The notes under the pieces: model-generated | The model's input: only the letters and a program-made list of their open reading frames with translations | Told to the model about the DNA's origin: nothing | Databases searched by the model: none | Shown here: piece by piece, positions 57,015 through 64,000 of the stretch | How the letters are laid out: each line of letters starts with the position of its first letter | Position numbering within the stretch: the stretch's first letter is position 1 | Program-made: the position numbers and the translations under genes | From: Conexibacter sp. SYSU D00693 | Lineage (GTDB): Bacteria > Actinomycetota > Thermoleophilia > Solirubrobacterales > Solirubrobacteraceae | Direction: 5' to 3' | Length of the DNA: 64,000 bases | Assembly (NCBI RefSeq): GCF_017084525.1 | Contig: NZ_CP070950.1 | Location: 2,480,001 to 2,544,000 of the forward strand

Positions 57015-58310
57015 ATGAGGGGCATCTCGGAGCGGCAGCGCGTGCTCGCGCTCATCTGGCTGGTGGGCTCCGTGCTGACGTGGCTCACGCTCGTGCTGCC
57101 CTACGACAGCGCGGACATCCCCTTCGGGTCCCGCGCCACGGTCGCCACCGTGGCGCTCGTGTGCGCCGCGGGGCTGTGGTGGGGACCGCCGCTGCCCGCC
57201 CGCGCCATCCACCTGCTGCTCGTGGCGGGCGCGGGCGTCGTCGCGTTCTGCACGAGCCTGGGCATCCCGGCCGTCGAGGCGCCCATGGTGCTCCTGCTCG
57301 TGGTCTACGCGTTCGCGACGTTCTCCCCGCGCGCCGCCGTGGGGCACCTGGTGCTGAACATCGCGCTGCTGGCCGTGGTCCTGGCGACGGCGCCGGCCGA
57401 CCGCGACGTCGCGCCGTGGATCTCCTTCGTGATCGTCTCCGGCGTCGCGGTGACGCTGAGCATCGCCCTGGCCCGGATCGTCACCGCCCGCGAGCGCGAG
57501 CGGGTGGACGCCGAGCGCGACCGCCGCATCGCGGGCGAGCTCCAGCGCACGCTGCTGCCGATCGCCCTGCCCGAGGTGCCGGGCGCGGCCCTCGCCGCGC
57601 GCTACCTCCCGGCCGCGGGCGACGAGGCCGACGTCGGCGGCGACGTCTACGACGCCTTCGAGCTGCCCGACGGCCGGCTCTGCCTGGCGGTGGCCGACGT
57701 GGCGGGCAAGGGCCTGCGGGCCGCACAGGCGGTCGGCGGCCTGCGCAGCGCGCTGCGCGCCTACGCGCTCGAGGACGCCGACCCGTCGCTCGTCCTGCGC
57801 CGGATGGACGCGCTGGTCCAGCACGGCGGCGTCAGCACCGAGATGGCGACGCTGCTCGTCGTCGTGGTCGACGCGCAGCGCCGGACGATCGACTGGGCCT
57901 CGGCCGGGCACCCGCCGCCGCTGCGCCTCAGCACCGCCGGCCCGGTCTTCCTGCCGGGTGCCCCGGGGGCGCCGCTGGGCTGCGAGGACGTCCACCCCGC
58001 GCCCCGCCACACCGAGGCGCTGGCCGACGGCGACGCGCTGCTGCTGTTCAGCGACGGGCTCGTCGAGCGCCGCGGCGAGACGCTCGACGCGGGCTTCCTG
58101 CGGCTGGCGACGGCGGCGGCGCGGGCCGGGCACGTCGCGCTGCCGATCCTGCTCGACGCCGTCCTGCCGGTGGCCGCGCGGCCCTTGCAGGACGACGTCA
58201 CCGCGCTGGTGATCCGCTTCGAGGGCGGCGCGCCGTCGCCCGAGGCGGCAGCCGGCGACGTCGCCGCGCAGCCGCCGGTGGCGAGCGCGCCCCTCGGCGC
58301 GCCCGCCTAG
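57015..58310 (+). CDS. Membrane-anchored PP2C-type phosphatase (SpoIIE/RsbU family)
   Basis: The 431-residue protein has about five helices in residues 10-165, a short coiled linker (TARERERVDAERDRRIAGE) and a SpoIIE phosphatase domain: LQRTLLPIALPEVPGAALAARYLPA, GGDVYDAFELPDG, VADVAGKGLRAAQAVG, WASAGHPPPLRL and LLLFSDGLVERRGE, with the metal-binding Asp residues. Such proteins dephosphorylate anti-sigma factor antagonists, for example STAS proteins. A STAS gene occurs at 25997, but a link is only a guess. A Pro/Ala-rich tail ends the protein. Confidence 0.9.
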   Translation: MRGISERQRVLALIWLVGSVLTWLTLVLPYDSADIPFGSRATVATVALVCAAGLWWGPPLPARAIHLLLVAGAGVVAFCTSLGIPAVEAPMVLLLVVYAFATFSPRAAVGHLVLNIALLAVVLATAPADRDVAPWISFVIVSGVAVTLSIALARIVTARERERVDAERDRRIAGELQRTLLPIALPEVPGAALAARYLPAAGDEADVGGDVYDAFELPDGRLCLAVADVAGKGLRAAQAVGGLRSALRAYALEDADPSLVLRRMDALVQHGGVSTEMATLLVVVVDAQRRTIDWASAGHPPPLRLSTAGPVFLPGAPGAPLGCEDVHPAPRHTEALADGDALLLFSDGLVERRGETLDAGFLRLATAAARAGHVALPILLDAVLPVAARPLQDDVTALVIRFEGGAPSPEAAAGDVAAQPPVASAPLGAPA

Positions 58311-58319
58311 GACCGCCGG

Positions 58320-58724
58320 CTAGCGGCGCCGGCCGACGAGGTAGCCGACCAGGAGCCCGGCCACCAGCGCGCCAATGGCGGCCGCCGGAAGCGGGTTCTC
58401 CTTCGCGGCCTGCTGGGCCTGCGTGGCGGCGTGCTGGGCGGCCTGCGCCGCCTGCTGGGCGCCCTGCTGCGCGCCGTCGGGCGCGCGGTCCTGGGCGGCG
58501 CCCTTCGCGGCGCCGAGCTTCTCCTGCGCCGTGCTCTTGAGCTCCTCGGCCTTGCCGCGCAGCTCGGCCTTCTTCTCCTCGACGGCGTCGTGCGCGCGGG
58601 CCTTGACGTCGGCCTTGTGCGCGAGCGCGGCGGCGGTCTCGCCGAGCTGCTCGCGCGTCTCCTCGATCTCGGCCTGGATCTCGGCCCGCTCGTCGGTGGT
58701 CGTGGTCTGGGTGTCGTCGCTCAT
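58320..58724 (-). CDS. DUF3618 family membrane-anchored protein
   Basis: The 134-residue protein begins with the DUF3618 helix (RAEIQAEIEETREQLGETAAALAHKAD), continues as a long Ala/Gln/Lys helical region resembling LEA or apolipoprotein repeats (AAQHAATQAQQAAKE), and ends in one transmembrane helix (AIGALVAGLLVGYLVG) with RRR at the end. Its ATG overlaps the Holin-X stop (ATGA). These two are usually found together in actinobacteria and are thought to act at the envelope. Confidence 0.87.
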   Translation of the reverse strand: MSDDTQTTTTDERAEIQAEIEETREQLGETAAALAHKADVKARAHDAVEEKKAELRGKAEELKSTAQEKLGAAKGAAQDRAPDGAQQGAQQAAQAAQHAATQAQQAAKENPLPAAAIGALVAGLLVGYLVGRRR

Positions 58725-59158
58725 CGACGGGCCTCCTGGACGCGCTGCTTGGTGAAGCGGACGTCCTCCTGGACGTCGGCGATGGTCTGCTCCGGCGCGG
58801 GCGGCAGGGCGCTCGTCGCGCGGTTCTTGCCCAGCAGCGCGAGCACGCCGGCCGTGGCCAGGAGCACCGCGCCGACGATCACGGCGGCCAGCCAGGTGTC
58901 GACGGCGGTGGCGAGGCCGGCGATGGCCGCGGCGACCAGGGCGCCGGCGCCGAAGAGCGCGAGGAGGCCGCCGGCGCCGAGCATGCCGGCGCCGATGCCG
59001 GCCTGCTTGCCCTTCGCCGTCAGCTCGAGCTTCGCGAGCTCCAGCTCCTTGCGCACGAGCGTCGAGAGCTGGGTCGAGAGGTCCTTGACGAGGTCGGCCG
59101 TGGGCCGGTCCGCCGCGGAGCCGTTCGACCGCTCGGGGGTGCGAGTCGTGTCGGTCAT
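58721..59158 (-). CDS. Holin-X family (phage_holin_3_6-like) membrane protein
   Basis: The 145-residue protein has a cytoplasmic head (ADLVKDLSTQLSTLVRKELELAKLEL, typical of the family), two helices (GAGMLGAGGLLALFGAGALV and WLAAVIVGAVLLATAGVLALL) and a helical tail TIADVQEDVRFTKQRVQE. Despite the name, members are chromosomal actinobacterial envelope proteins, not lysis proteins. There are no phage genes nearby. It is co-translated with the DUF3618 gene. Confidence 0.88.
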   Translation of the reverse strand: MTDTTRTPERSNGSAADRPTADLVKDLSTQLSTLVRKELELAKLELTAKGKQAGIGAGMLGAGGLLALFGAGALVAAAIAGLATAVDTWLAAVIVGAVLLATAGVLALLGKNRATSALPPAPEQTIADVQEDVRFTKQRVQEARR

Positions 59159-59231
59159 GGCCCTCTAGGCGCTACCCGGCGGCAGGCGTCTTAGGCACCC
59201 TTGACGGTGGCGTTGGCACCCTGGGACGTGC

Positions 59232-60509
59232 ATGCGTGACGGCTTCCCCCTCTGGGCGTCCGACGAGGATCCAGCGAACCGCCCGGATCCTCCGGCCGCC
59301 GCGCCGGGGAGCAGCGCCGGTGGTCCGGAGGCTCCCGGGGACGAGCAGCCCGCCGGGCGCAGCTCGTGGCAGGAGCGCCAGCGCGCCGCGTCCCCCCCGC
59401 GGGGTGCCGCGGCCACCGCGGAGCTCGCCCCGCCGCCGCCCCCGCGCTCGCGCCGGGTCGCCGCCATCGCCGCCACCGCCGCGGGCGGCGCCGCCGTGGC
59501 CGTCGGGTCGCTCTTCGCCGCCGGCGCGCTCGACGGCGAGACCGAGGTCGCCCAGCCCAAGGAGATCCAGGCCACGCCGGGCCGGATCCCGCCGAGCCGC
59601 ACGGGCGCGATCTACGCCGGCGCCGGCAAGTCGGTCCTGCAGGTCCGCCGCAACGGCGGCAGCGGCACGGGCTGGCTCATCGACGGCGACGGGACCGTGG
59701 TCACCAACGCCCACGTGGTCGGCGCCTCCGAGCGCGTCTCGCTCGTCCTCGACGACGGCAAGCCGCCGGTCCGCGCCCGCGTGATGGGCACCGACCCGTC
59801 GACCGACCTGGCCGTGCTGCGCGTCTCGCGCCGGGCCGTGAGCGGCGTCAAGCCGCTGCCGCTGGCCGACTCCGACGACGTCGAGACCGGCCAGCTCGCG
59901 GTCGCGATCGGCTACCCGCTGGGGCTCCAGCGGACGGTCACCCAGGGCATCGTCTCGGGCGTCGGTCGCTCCATCGAGGCGCCCAACGGCTTCTCCATCG
60001 ACGAGGTCATCCAGACCGACGCGCCGATCAACCCCGGCAACTCCGGCGGCCCGCTGCTCGACGAGCGCGGCCGCGTCATCGGCGTCAACTCCCAGATCGC
60101 CACCGCGGGGGGCGGCGGCGGCAACGTCGGCATCGGCTTCGCCGTCCCGTCCAACACCGTCCGCGAGGTCGTCCCGACGCTCAAGAACGGGGGGCACGTC
60201 GTGCGGCCGTACCTCGGCGTGGCGACGGGCGCGGCGCCCAGCGGCGCCACGGGCGCCGTCGTGCGCGAGGTGCGCCCGGACAGCCCGGCGTCGCGCGCCG
60301 GCCTGCGCGCCGCGCGGACGCTGCAGGGCCGCGACGGCGACACGATCGTCAGCGTCGACGGCACGCCCGTGCGCGCACCCGAGGACGTGTCGCGCGCGAT
60401 CAACGACCGCGAGCCGGGCGACCGCATCCCGATCACCGTGCTGCGCAACGGCGACCGGATGACGGTCGAGGTCGAGCTCGCCGACCGGCCCTCGACCGCC
60501 GGCCCGTGA
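59232..60509 (+). CDS. Membrane-anchored HtrA/DegP-like serine protease with PDZ domain
   Basis: The 425-residue protein has a Pro-rich cytoplasmic N-terminus (about 1-72), one helix (VAAIAATAAGGAAVAVGSLFAAG), a trypsin-like domain outside the membrane and a C-terminal PDZ domain (about 325-415, YLGVATGAAPSGATGAVV, DTIVSVDGTPV). The catalytic triad is His161 (NAHVV), Asp192 (STDLAVL) and Ser271 (GNSGGPL). It resembles actinobacterial PepD/HtrA quality-control proteases. The stop overlaps the VWA gene by 4 bases. Confidence 0.93.
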   Translation: MRDGFPLWASDEDPANRPDPPAAAPGSSAGGPEAPGDEQPAGRSSWQERQRAASPPRGAAATAELAPPPPPRSRRVAAIAATAAGGAAVAVGSLFAAGALDGETEVAQPKEIQATPGRIPPSRTGAIYAGAGKSVLQVRRNGGSGTGWLIDGDGTVVTNAHVVGASERVSLVLDDGKPPVRARVMGTDPSTDLAVLRVSRRAVSGVKPLPLADSDDVETGQLAVAIGYPLGLQRTVTQGIVSGVGRSIEAPNGFSIDEVIQTDAPINPGNSGGPLLDERGRVIGVNSQIATAGGGGGNVGIGFAVPSNTVREVVPTLKNGGHVVRPYLGVATGAAPSGATGAVVREVRPDSPASRAGLRAARTLQGRDGDTIVSVDGTPVRAPEDVSRAINDREPGDRIPITVLRNGDRMTVEVELADRPSTAGP

Positions 60510-61504
60510 GCGCCGCCGCCGTGGCGGCGCCGGTCGCCCTCTCCTTCGCCGAGCCGTGGCTCCTGCTCGGGCTGCTGCTCGTCCCGCTGGCGCTCTGGTG
60601 GTACCTCATCGACCAGGGGCGCCGGCGCGCGCAGGTCTCGGCCTTCGCCGCGCCGGCCGTCGCCGCGTCGGCGATCCGCGACCGGCCCGGGTGGCGCCGG
60701 CACGCCCCGATCGCCTGCTACGCCCTGGCCCTCGCGCTGCTCGGCGTCGCCTTGGCCAAGCCGGAGCGGACTGTCGCCGTCCCGTCCGAGCAGGCGACCG
60801 TCGTCCTGGTCACCGACCGCTCGGGCTCCATGGAGGCGCGCGACGTCGCGCCCAACCGCCTGGACGCCGCGCGCCAGGCCGTCAGCCGCTTCCTGGACCG
60901 CCTCCCGCGCCAGGTCCGCGCCGCGGCCGTCGCGTTCAACCAGCGCGCCGAGGTCATCGCGACCCCGACGGTCGACCGCCAGGAGCTGCGCGACGCCTTC
61001 GCGACGCTCACCCCGGCCGGCGGCACCGCGACGGGCGACGCGCTCGCCGCGGCGCTGCGCCTCGTGCGCCCCCGCGGCACCGAGTCGGGCCCCGAGGCAC
61101 CGCCGGCCGCGGTCGTCCTGCTCACCGACGGCGCCAGCGTGCGCGGGCGCGACCCGGTCGACGTCGCCCGCGAGGCGCGCCGCCAGCGCGTGCCGGTCTA
61201 CACCGTCGCGCTCGGCACCCAGCAGGGGACGATCCGCGTGCGCCGCCCCGGCGGCCAGGGCACCGAGGTGCGCCGCGTGCCGCCGGACCCCGCGTCGCTG
61301 CGGCGGATCGCCGCCGTGGCGCGCGGCGAGGCGTTCACCGCGGCGGACGCCCCGCGCCTCGACCGCGTGTACGAGGAGCTCGGCTCGCGGGTGGGGCGCC
61401 AGGACGAGCGGCGGGAGATGACGGCCGGCGTGGCCGGGGCCGCGCTGCTGTTCGTGCTCGCCGGCGGGGCGCTCTCGCTCGCGTTCTTCGGGCGCCTGCC
61501 CTAG
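60506..61504 (+). CDS. VWA-domain membrane protein (BatA-like), coupled to HtrA
   Basis: The 332-residue protein has two N-terminal helices (PWLLLGLLLVPLALWWYLI and IACYALALALLGVALA), a von Willebrand A domain with the complete MIDAS DRSGSM near residue 110, and a C-terminal helix (AGVAGAALLFVLAGGALSLAFFG). This layout is that of BatA/aerotolerance-type proteins that work with MoxR ATPases. A moxR-like gene begins at 63585, separated by a two-component system. The GTG overlaps the protease stop, suggesting joint translation. Confidence 0.85.
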   Translation: MSAAAVAAPVALSFAEPWLLLGLLLVPLALWWYLIDQGRRRAQVSAFAAPAVAASAIRDRPGWRRHAPIACYALALALLGVALAKPERTVAVPSEQATVVLVTDRSGSMEARDVAPNRLDAARQAVSRFLDRLPRQVRAAAVAFNQRAEVIATPTVDRQELRDAFATLTPAGGTATGDALAAALRLVRPRGTESGPEAPPAAVVLLTDGASVRGRDPVDVAREARRQRVPVYTVALGTQQGTIRVRRPGGQGTEVRRVPPDPASLRRIAAVARGEAFTAADAPRLDRVYEELGSRVGRQDERREMTAGVAGAALLFVLAGGALSLAFFGRLP

Positions 61505-61521
61505 TGCGTCTCGTGACGCAC
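61504..61521 (+). terminator. Hairpin after the VWA gene
   Basis: GTGCGTC and GACGCAC form a perfect 7-bp stem around TCGT, starting at the last base of the VWA stop codon. CGCCGTTTAG follows, so there is only a short T-run. Confidence 0.45.
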
Positions 61522-61563
61522 GCCGTTTAGACGGGCTTCAGGCCGTGCAGCTTGGATGAGGCC

Positions 61564-61779
61564 ATGCGCCCTGCCCTGCGCCGCCTGCCCGTGACCGCGA
61601 TCGCCGTGGCCGGCCTCGGGCTGCTCGGCTCCTCCGTGCAGGGCGTCGCCGCCGTGGACACGGACCTCGCCGCGGCCACCAAGCAGCACCGCCACGCCGC
61701 GCCCCAGCACCGCGACGGGCGCGACTGCCCGAAGCCCCACCGCAAGCAGCAGTCGGTGGCGCCGGACTTCCGCAGCTAG
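61564..61779 (+). CDS. Small secreted His-rich peptide
   Basis: The 71-residue precursor has a signal peptide (residues 1-30, LPVTAIAVAGLGLLGSSVQG). The mature part of about 40 residues contains six His (KQHRHAAPQHRDG, KPHRKQ), one Cys and many Arg/Lys, and could bind metal. ATG 61564 is preferred over TTG 61552. The stop shares CTAG with the convergent histidine kinase gene. No known family is recognised. Confidence 0.55.
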   Translation: MRPALRRLPVTAIAVAGLGLLGSSVQGVAAVDTDLAAATKQHRHAAPQHRDGRDCPKPHRKQQSVAPDFRS

Positions 61780-62846
61780 CCGCCGGCCGGCAGCCGCACC
61801 TCGACCTCGAGCCCGCCGAGCGGCGCGGGCCGCGGCGTGATCGCCAGCCGGCCGCCGTGGGCCTCGACGACCGAGCGCACGATGGAGAGGCCGAGGCCCG
61901 AGCCGCCCGCGCCCGCCCGCCGCCCCAGGCGCTCGAAGGGCTCGGTCAGGCGCGTCGCGTCGTCCTGCGAGAGCTCGGGCCCGGTGTTCGTCACGCGCAG
62001 CCAGGCCCACGCGCCGTCGCGGCCGGTGACGACGGTGACCCGGCCGCCGGCGCGGTTGTAGCGCACGGCGTTGTCGACGAGGTTGACCGCCAGGCGCTCG
62101 ACGAGCGCGCGGTCGCCGACGGCGGGCGCGGGCGGCGCGTCGATCGTCACGTCCACCTGGCCGGGCGGCACGGCCGCCACCGCGGCGCGCGCCGCCGCGG
62201 CGAGGTCCAGCGGCTCGCGCCCGCCCGACGCGGCGTGGGAGCGAGCCAGGACGAGCAGCGCCTCGAGCAGCTCCTCCGTGCGGTCGGCGGCCTCGACGAC
62301 GTGGCCGAGCGCCTCGCGCAGCTCCTCAGGCGTGGCGTCGGGGTCGGCGAGGGCGACCTCGGCCTCCGTCCGGATGACGGTGAGCGGGGAGCGCAGCTCG
62401 TGGCTGGCGTTGGCGACGAAGCGGCGCTGCGCGCCGAAGGAGCGCTCGAGGCGGTCAAGCATCTCGTCGAGCGTCGCGGCCAGCTCGCGCAGCTCGTCGT
62501 CGGGGCCGTCCTCGAGGCCGACGCGCGCGTCGAGGCGCTCGTCGGAGATCCGGCGTGCGGTGGCGGTGATGCGGGCGATGGGTGCGAGCGCGCGGCCGGC
62601 GAGCGCCCACCCCAGCGCGACGGCGAGGAGCGTCGCGCCCAGGAGGCCCACGACGTACTGGCCGGCGACGTCGGCCAGCGCGTCGTCGGCCAGCTCGGGC
62701 GGCAGCGTGCGGTCCAGCTGCCCGCGCAGCACCACGTAGGAGGCGGCCAGCAGCGCCGCGGTGCTCAGGACGAGCACCCCGGCGTAGAGGGCGGTGAGGC
62801 GGACGCGGACCGAGGGCGCCCGCCGCCGGCGGCCGCCCGGCGTCAC
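61776..62846 (-). CDS. Sensor histidine kinase
   Basis: The 356-residue membrane kinase has helix 1 (LTALYAGVLVLSTAALLAASYVV), a short outside loop, helix 2 (YVVGLLGATLLAVALGWALAG), a HAMP-like linker, and the H-box NASHELRSPLTVIRTE with the phospho-accepting His. The ATPase boxes follow: N-box NLVDNAVRYN, G1-like VTNTGPEL and G2 GGSGLGLSIV. GTG 62846 overlaps the response regulator stop by 4 bases; upstream codons lie within that gene. The signal is unknown. Confidence 0.92.
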   Translation of the reverse strand: MTPGGRRRRAPSVRVRLTALYAGVLVLSTAALLAASYVVLRGQLDRTLPPELADDALADVAGQYVVGLLGATLLAVALGWALAGRALAPIARITATARRISDERLDARVGLEDGPDDELRELAATLDEMLDRLERSFGAQRRFVANASHELRSPLTVIRTEAEVALADPDATPEELREALGHVVEAADRTEELLEALLVLARSHAASGGREPLDLAAAARAAVAAVPPGQVDVTIDAPPAPAVGDRALVERLAVNLVDNAVRYNRAGGRVTVVTGRDGAWAWLRVTNTGPELSQDDATRLTEPFERLGRRAGAGGSGLGLSIVRSVVEAHGGRLAITPRPAPLGGLEVEVRLPAGG

Positions 62847-63496
62847 ACGCGGTAGCCGGCGCCGGGGACCGTGTGGATGACGGCCGGGTCGCCGAGCTTG
62901 CGCCGCAGCGTCATCACGGTCATGCGGACCGTGTTGGTGAACGGGTCGACGTTCTCGTCCCACACGCGCTCGAGCAGCTGCTCGACGCTGACGATCGCGC
63001 CGCCGGCCTCCATCAGCGCCTGCAGGACGCCGAACTCCTTCGGGCTCAGCGAGATCGGGCGGCCGGCGCGCTCGACGGTGCGCCGGGCCGGGTCCAGGAC
63101 CACGTCGCCGTGCTCGAGCACGGCGGGCAGCGCCTGGCCGGTGCGGCGGGCCAGCGCCCGCAGGCGCGCGACGAGCTCGGCGAAGCGAAACGGCTTGGGG
63201 AGGTAGTCGTCGGCGCCCAGGGACAGGCCGGTGACGAGGTCGTCGGTCGTCCGCGCGGCGGTGAGCATGAGGATCTTCGTCTCGGGCTGCTCGCTGTTGA
63301 GCGCGCGGCAGACGTCGTCGCCGTGCAGCTCGGGCAGGTCGCGGTCGAGGACGACGACGTCGTAGGGGTGCACCCGGGCCTTGGCGAGGGCGCCGGCCCC
63401 GTCGTTGGCGACGTCGACCGCCATGCCCTCACGGCGCAGTCCGCGCGCCACGGCGGCGGCGACCCGGACCTCGTCTTCGGCGATGAGCACGCGCAT
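62843..63496 (-). CDS. OmpR-family response regulator
   Basis: The 217-residue DNA-binding regulator has a receiver domain with Asp8, Asp51 (VVLDRDLPE) as phosphorylation site and the Lys in LPKPF. A C-terminal winged-helix domain (ISLSPKEFGVLQALMEAGG, VWDENVDPFTNTVRMTVMTLRRKLG) follows. It is co-translated with the kinase. A TACAGT box lies 10 bases before ATG 63496. It may control the adjacent MoxR/VWA/protease genes, but no operator is visible. Confidence 0.94.
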   Translation of the reverse strand: MRVLIAEDEVRVAAAVARGLRREGMAVDVANDGAGALAKARVHPYDVVVLDRDLPELHGDDVCRALNSEQPETKILMLTAARTTDDLVTGLSLGADDYLPKPFRFAELVARLRALARRTGQALPAVLEHGDVVLDPARRTVERAGRPISLSPKEFGVLQALMEAGGAIVSVEQLLERVWDENVDPFTNTVRMTVMTLRRKLGDPAVIHTVPGAGYRV

Positions 63497-63506
63497 TGCC
63501 CTGTCG

Positions 63507-63512
63507 ACTGTA
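63507..63512 (-). promoter_or_regulatory. -10-like box TACAGT for the response regulator
   Basis: The box ends 10 bases before ATG 63496; the space between it and the divergent MoxR gene is about 70 bases. Confidence 0.4.
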
Positions 63513-63571
63513 CGCCCGCGTGCTCAAGGCAGCCTGAACGCCGTCTTACGGGTGGCTGACGGCGGAGCTCG

Positions 63572-63577
63572 TACCGT
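63572..63577 (+). promoter_or_regulatory. -10 box TACCGT for the MoxR gene
   Basis: The box ends 7 bases before GTG 63585. Confidence 0.5.
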
Positions 63578-63584
63578 GCCGGGG

Positions 63585-64000
63585 GTGACGCTCGAGCCCG
63601 TCCCTGACCAGGAGCACCGGCCGTTCGGCGGCGACGACCTGCCCGAGAGCCGTCGCGCGCTCGAGTCGGCGCTGCAGGAGGCCAAGCGCGTCGTCGTCGG
63701 TCAGGACGCCCTGCTCGAGCGCCTGCTCCTGGCGGTGCTGGTCGGGGGCCACGTCCTGCTCGAGGGCGTGCCCGGCCTGGCCAAGACGCTGACGGTCAAG
63801 ACGCTCTCCCAGGTCGTCGGCGGGCGCTTCGGCCGCGTGCAGTTCACGCCGGACCTCGTGCCGGCCGACCTCGTCGGCACGCGCATCTGGCGGCCGGACT
63901 CGAGCACCTTCCAGACCGAGCTCGGCCCCGTCTTCGCCAACCTCCTGCTCGCCGACGAGATCAACCGCGCGCCCGCGAAGGTGCAGTCCGCGCTGCTCGA
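63585..64000 (+). CDS. MoxR-family AAA+ ATPase (3'-truncated by the window)
   Basis: The first 138 residues are visible. VVVGQDALLERLLLAVLVGGHVLLEG precedes the Walker A region GVPGLAKT, then FTPDLVPADLVGTRIW and the Walker B-like LLLADEINRAPAKVQSALL, all characteristic of MoxR. These ATPases act with VWA-domain proteins such as the BatA-like protein at 60506, remodelling partner complexes. The GTG start is preceded by TACCGT at 7 bases. The frame runs off the window end without a stop. Confidence 0.9.
   Translation, partial: MTLEPVPDQEHRPFGGDDLPESRRALESALQEAKRVVVGQDALLERLLLAVLVGGHVLLEGVPGLAKTLTVKTLSQVVGGRFGRVQFTPDLVPADLVGTRIWRPDSSTFQTELGPVFANLLLADEINRAPAKVQSALL

Noticed and set aside
53934-58133. 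Minus-strand open frame of 1399 codons
   Set aside because: It runs through several well-supported genes on both strands in other frames. Its product is Arg/Gly/Ala-rich without motifs, a GC-bias artefact.
58721-59158. Phage remnant because of the holin-like name
   Set aside because: Holin-X proteins are ordinary chromosomal actinobacterial proteins found with DUF3618, and no other phage gene is present.

Overview
The window is very GC-rich (GTG starts dominate, G/C in almost every third codon position) and gene-dense. No rRNA, tRNA, insertion sequence, CRISPR array or prophage was seen. Gene content (CobN plus a ChlI/ChlD-like partner, HtrA-like protease, Holin-X and DUF3618 proteins, DUF2277, an iron-containing redox enzyme beside a CDGSH protein, a membrane protein of the kind often labelled fenitrothion hydrolase) points to a high-GC actinobacterium, most likely class Thermoleophilia (Solirubrobacterales). 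That placement is an inference from gene content.

Layout. (1) Bases 1-19716: the 3' part of a large cobalamin operon, 19 genes on the + strand from a truncated cobN to a CobC-type aminotransferase. Every junction overlaps by 4-14 bases. It encodes corrin-ring methyltransferases (CobA, I, J, M, L), CobH, CobB, CobE/CbiG, CobO, CobD, CobU, both an early (CbiX) and a late (CobN/ChlID) cobalt chelatase, a cobalt ECF transporter (CbiM, CbiQ, CbiO) and lower-ligand enzymes. Two products are fusions: CbiX-CbiO and BluB-CobT. (2) 19733-25943: nuoJKLMN, the membrane arm of complex I. (3) 25997-30320: a STAS protein, a secreted alpha/beta hydrolase, a membrane metallophosphoesterase and small proteins, ending in a 26-bp tandem repeat. 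(4) 30320-33814: sulfate ABC transporter cysP-T-W-A on the minus strand. (5) 33887-37859: a polytopic membrane protein, a lipoprotein and a duplicated ThyX-like protein. (6) 37866-41000: small proteins, including a tandem family of about five two-helix membrane proteins interleaved with palindromic repeats. (7) 41000-46669: a redox-flavoured neighbourhood (AhpD-like, CDGSH protein, heme-oxygenase-like diiron protein, glutamate-cysteine ligase, HemK-like methyltransferase) and two secreted proteins. (8) 46679-51931: acetate use (acsA, actP, DUF485) and membrane proteins. (9) 51988-58310: methyltransferases, an SDR, a flippase-like protein, a HAD hydrolase and a SpoIIE-type phosphatase. (10) 58320-64000: DUF3618 and Holin-X proteins, an HtrA-like protease coupled to a VWA protein, a two-component system and the start of a MoxR ATPase.

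Themes. The cobalamin block takes uroporphyrinogen III and cobalt to an adenosylated corrinoid with a dimethylbenzimidazole base, but precorrin-6A reductase, CobF/CbiD, CobQ and CobS are not in the window. Many operon-leading genes carry a TANNNT box 6-10 bases before the start codon, which suggests leaderless transcripts. Several convergent gene pairs share one CTAG as interlocked stop codons. There is no gene-free stretch over 300 bases. The longest are 39309-39520 and 40822-40999, both filled with palindromic repeats, and 30194-30319, filled with the tandem repeat.
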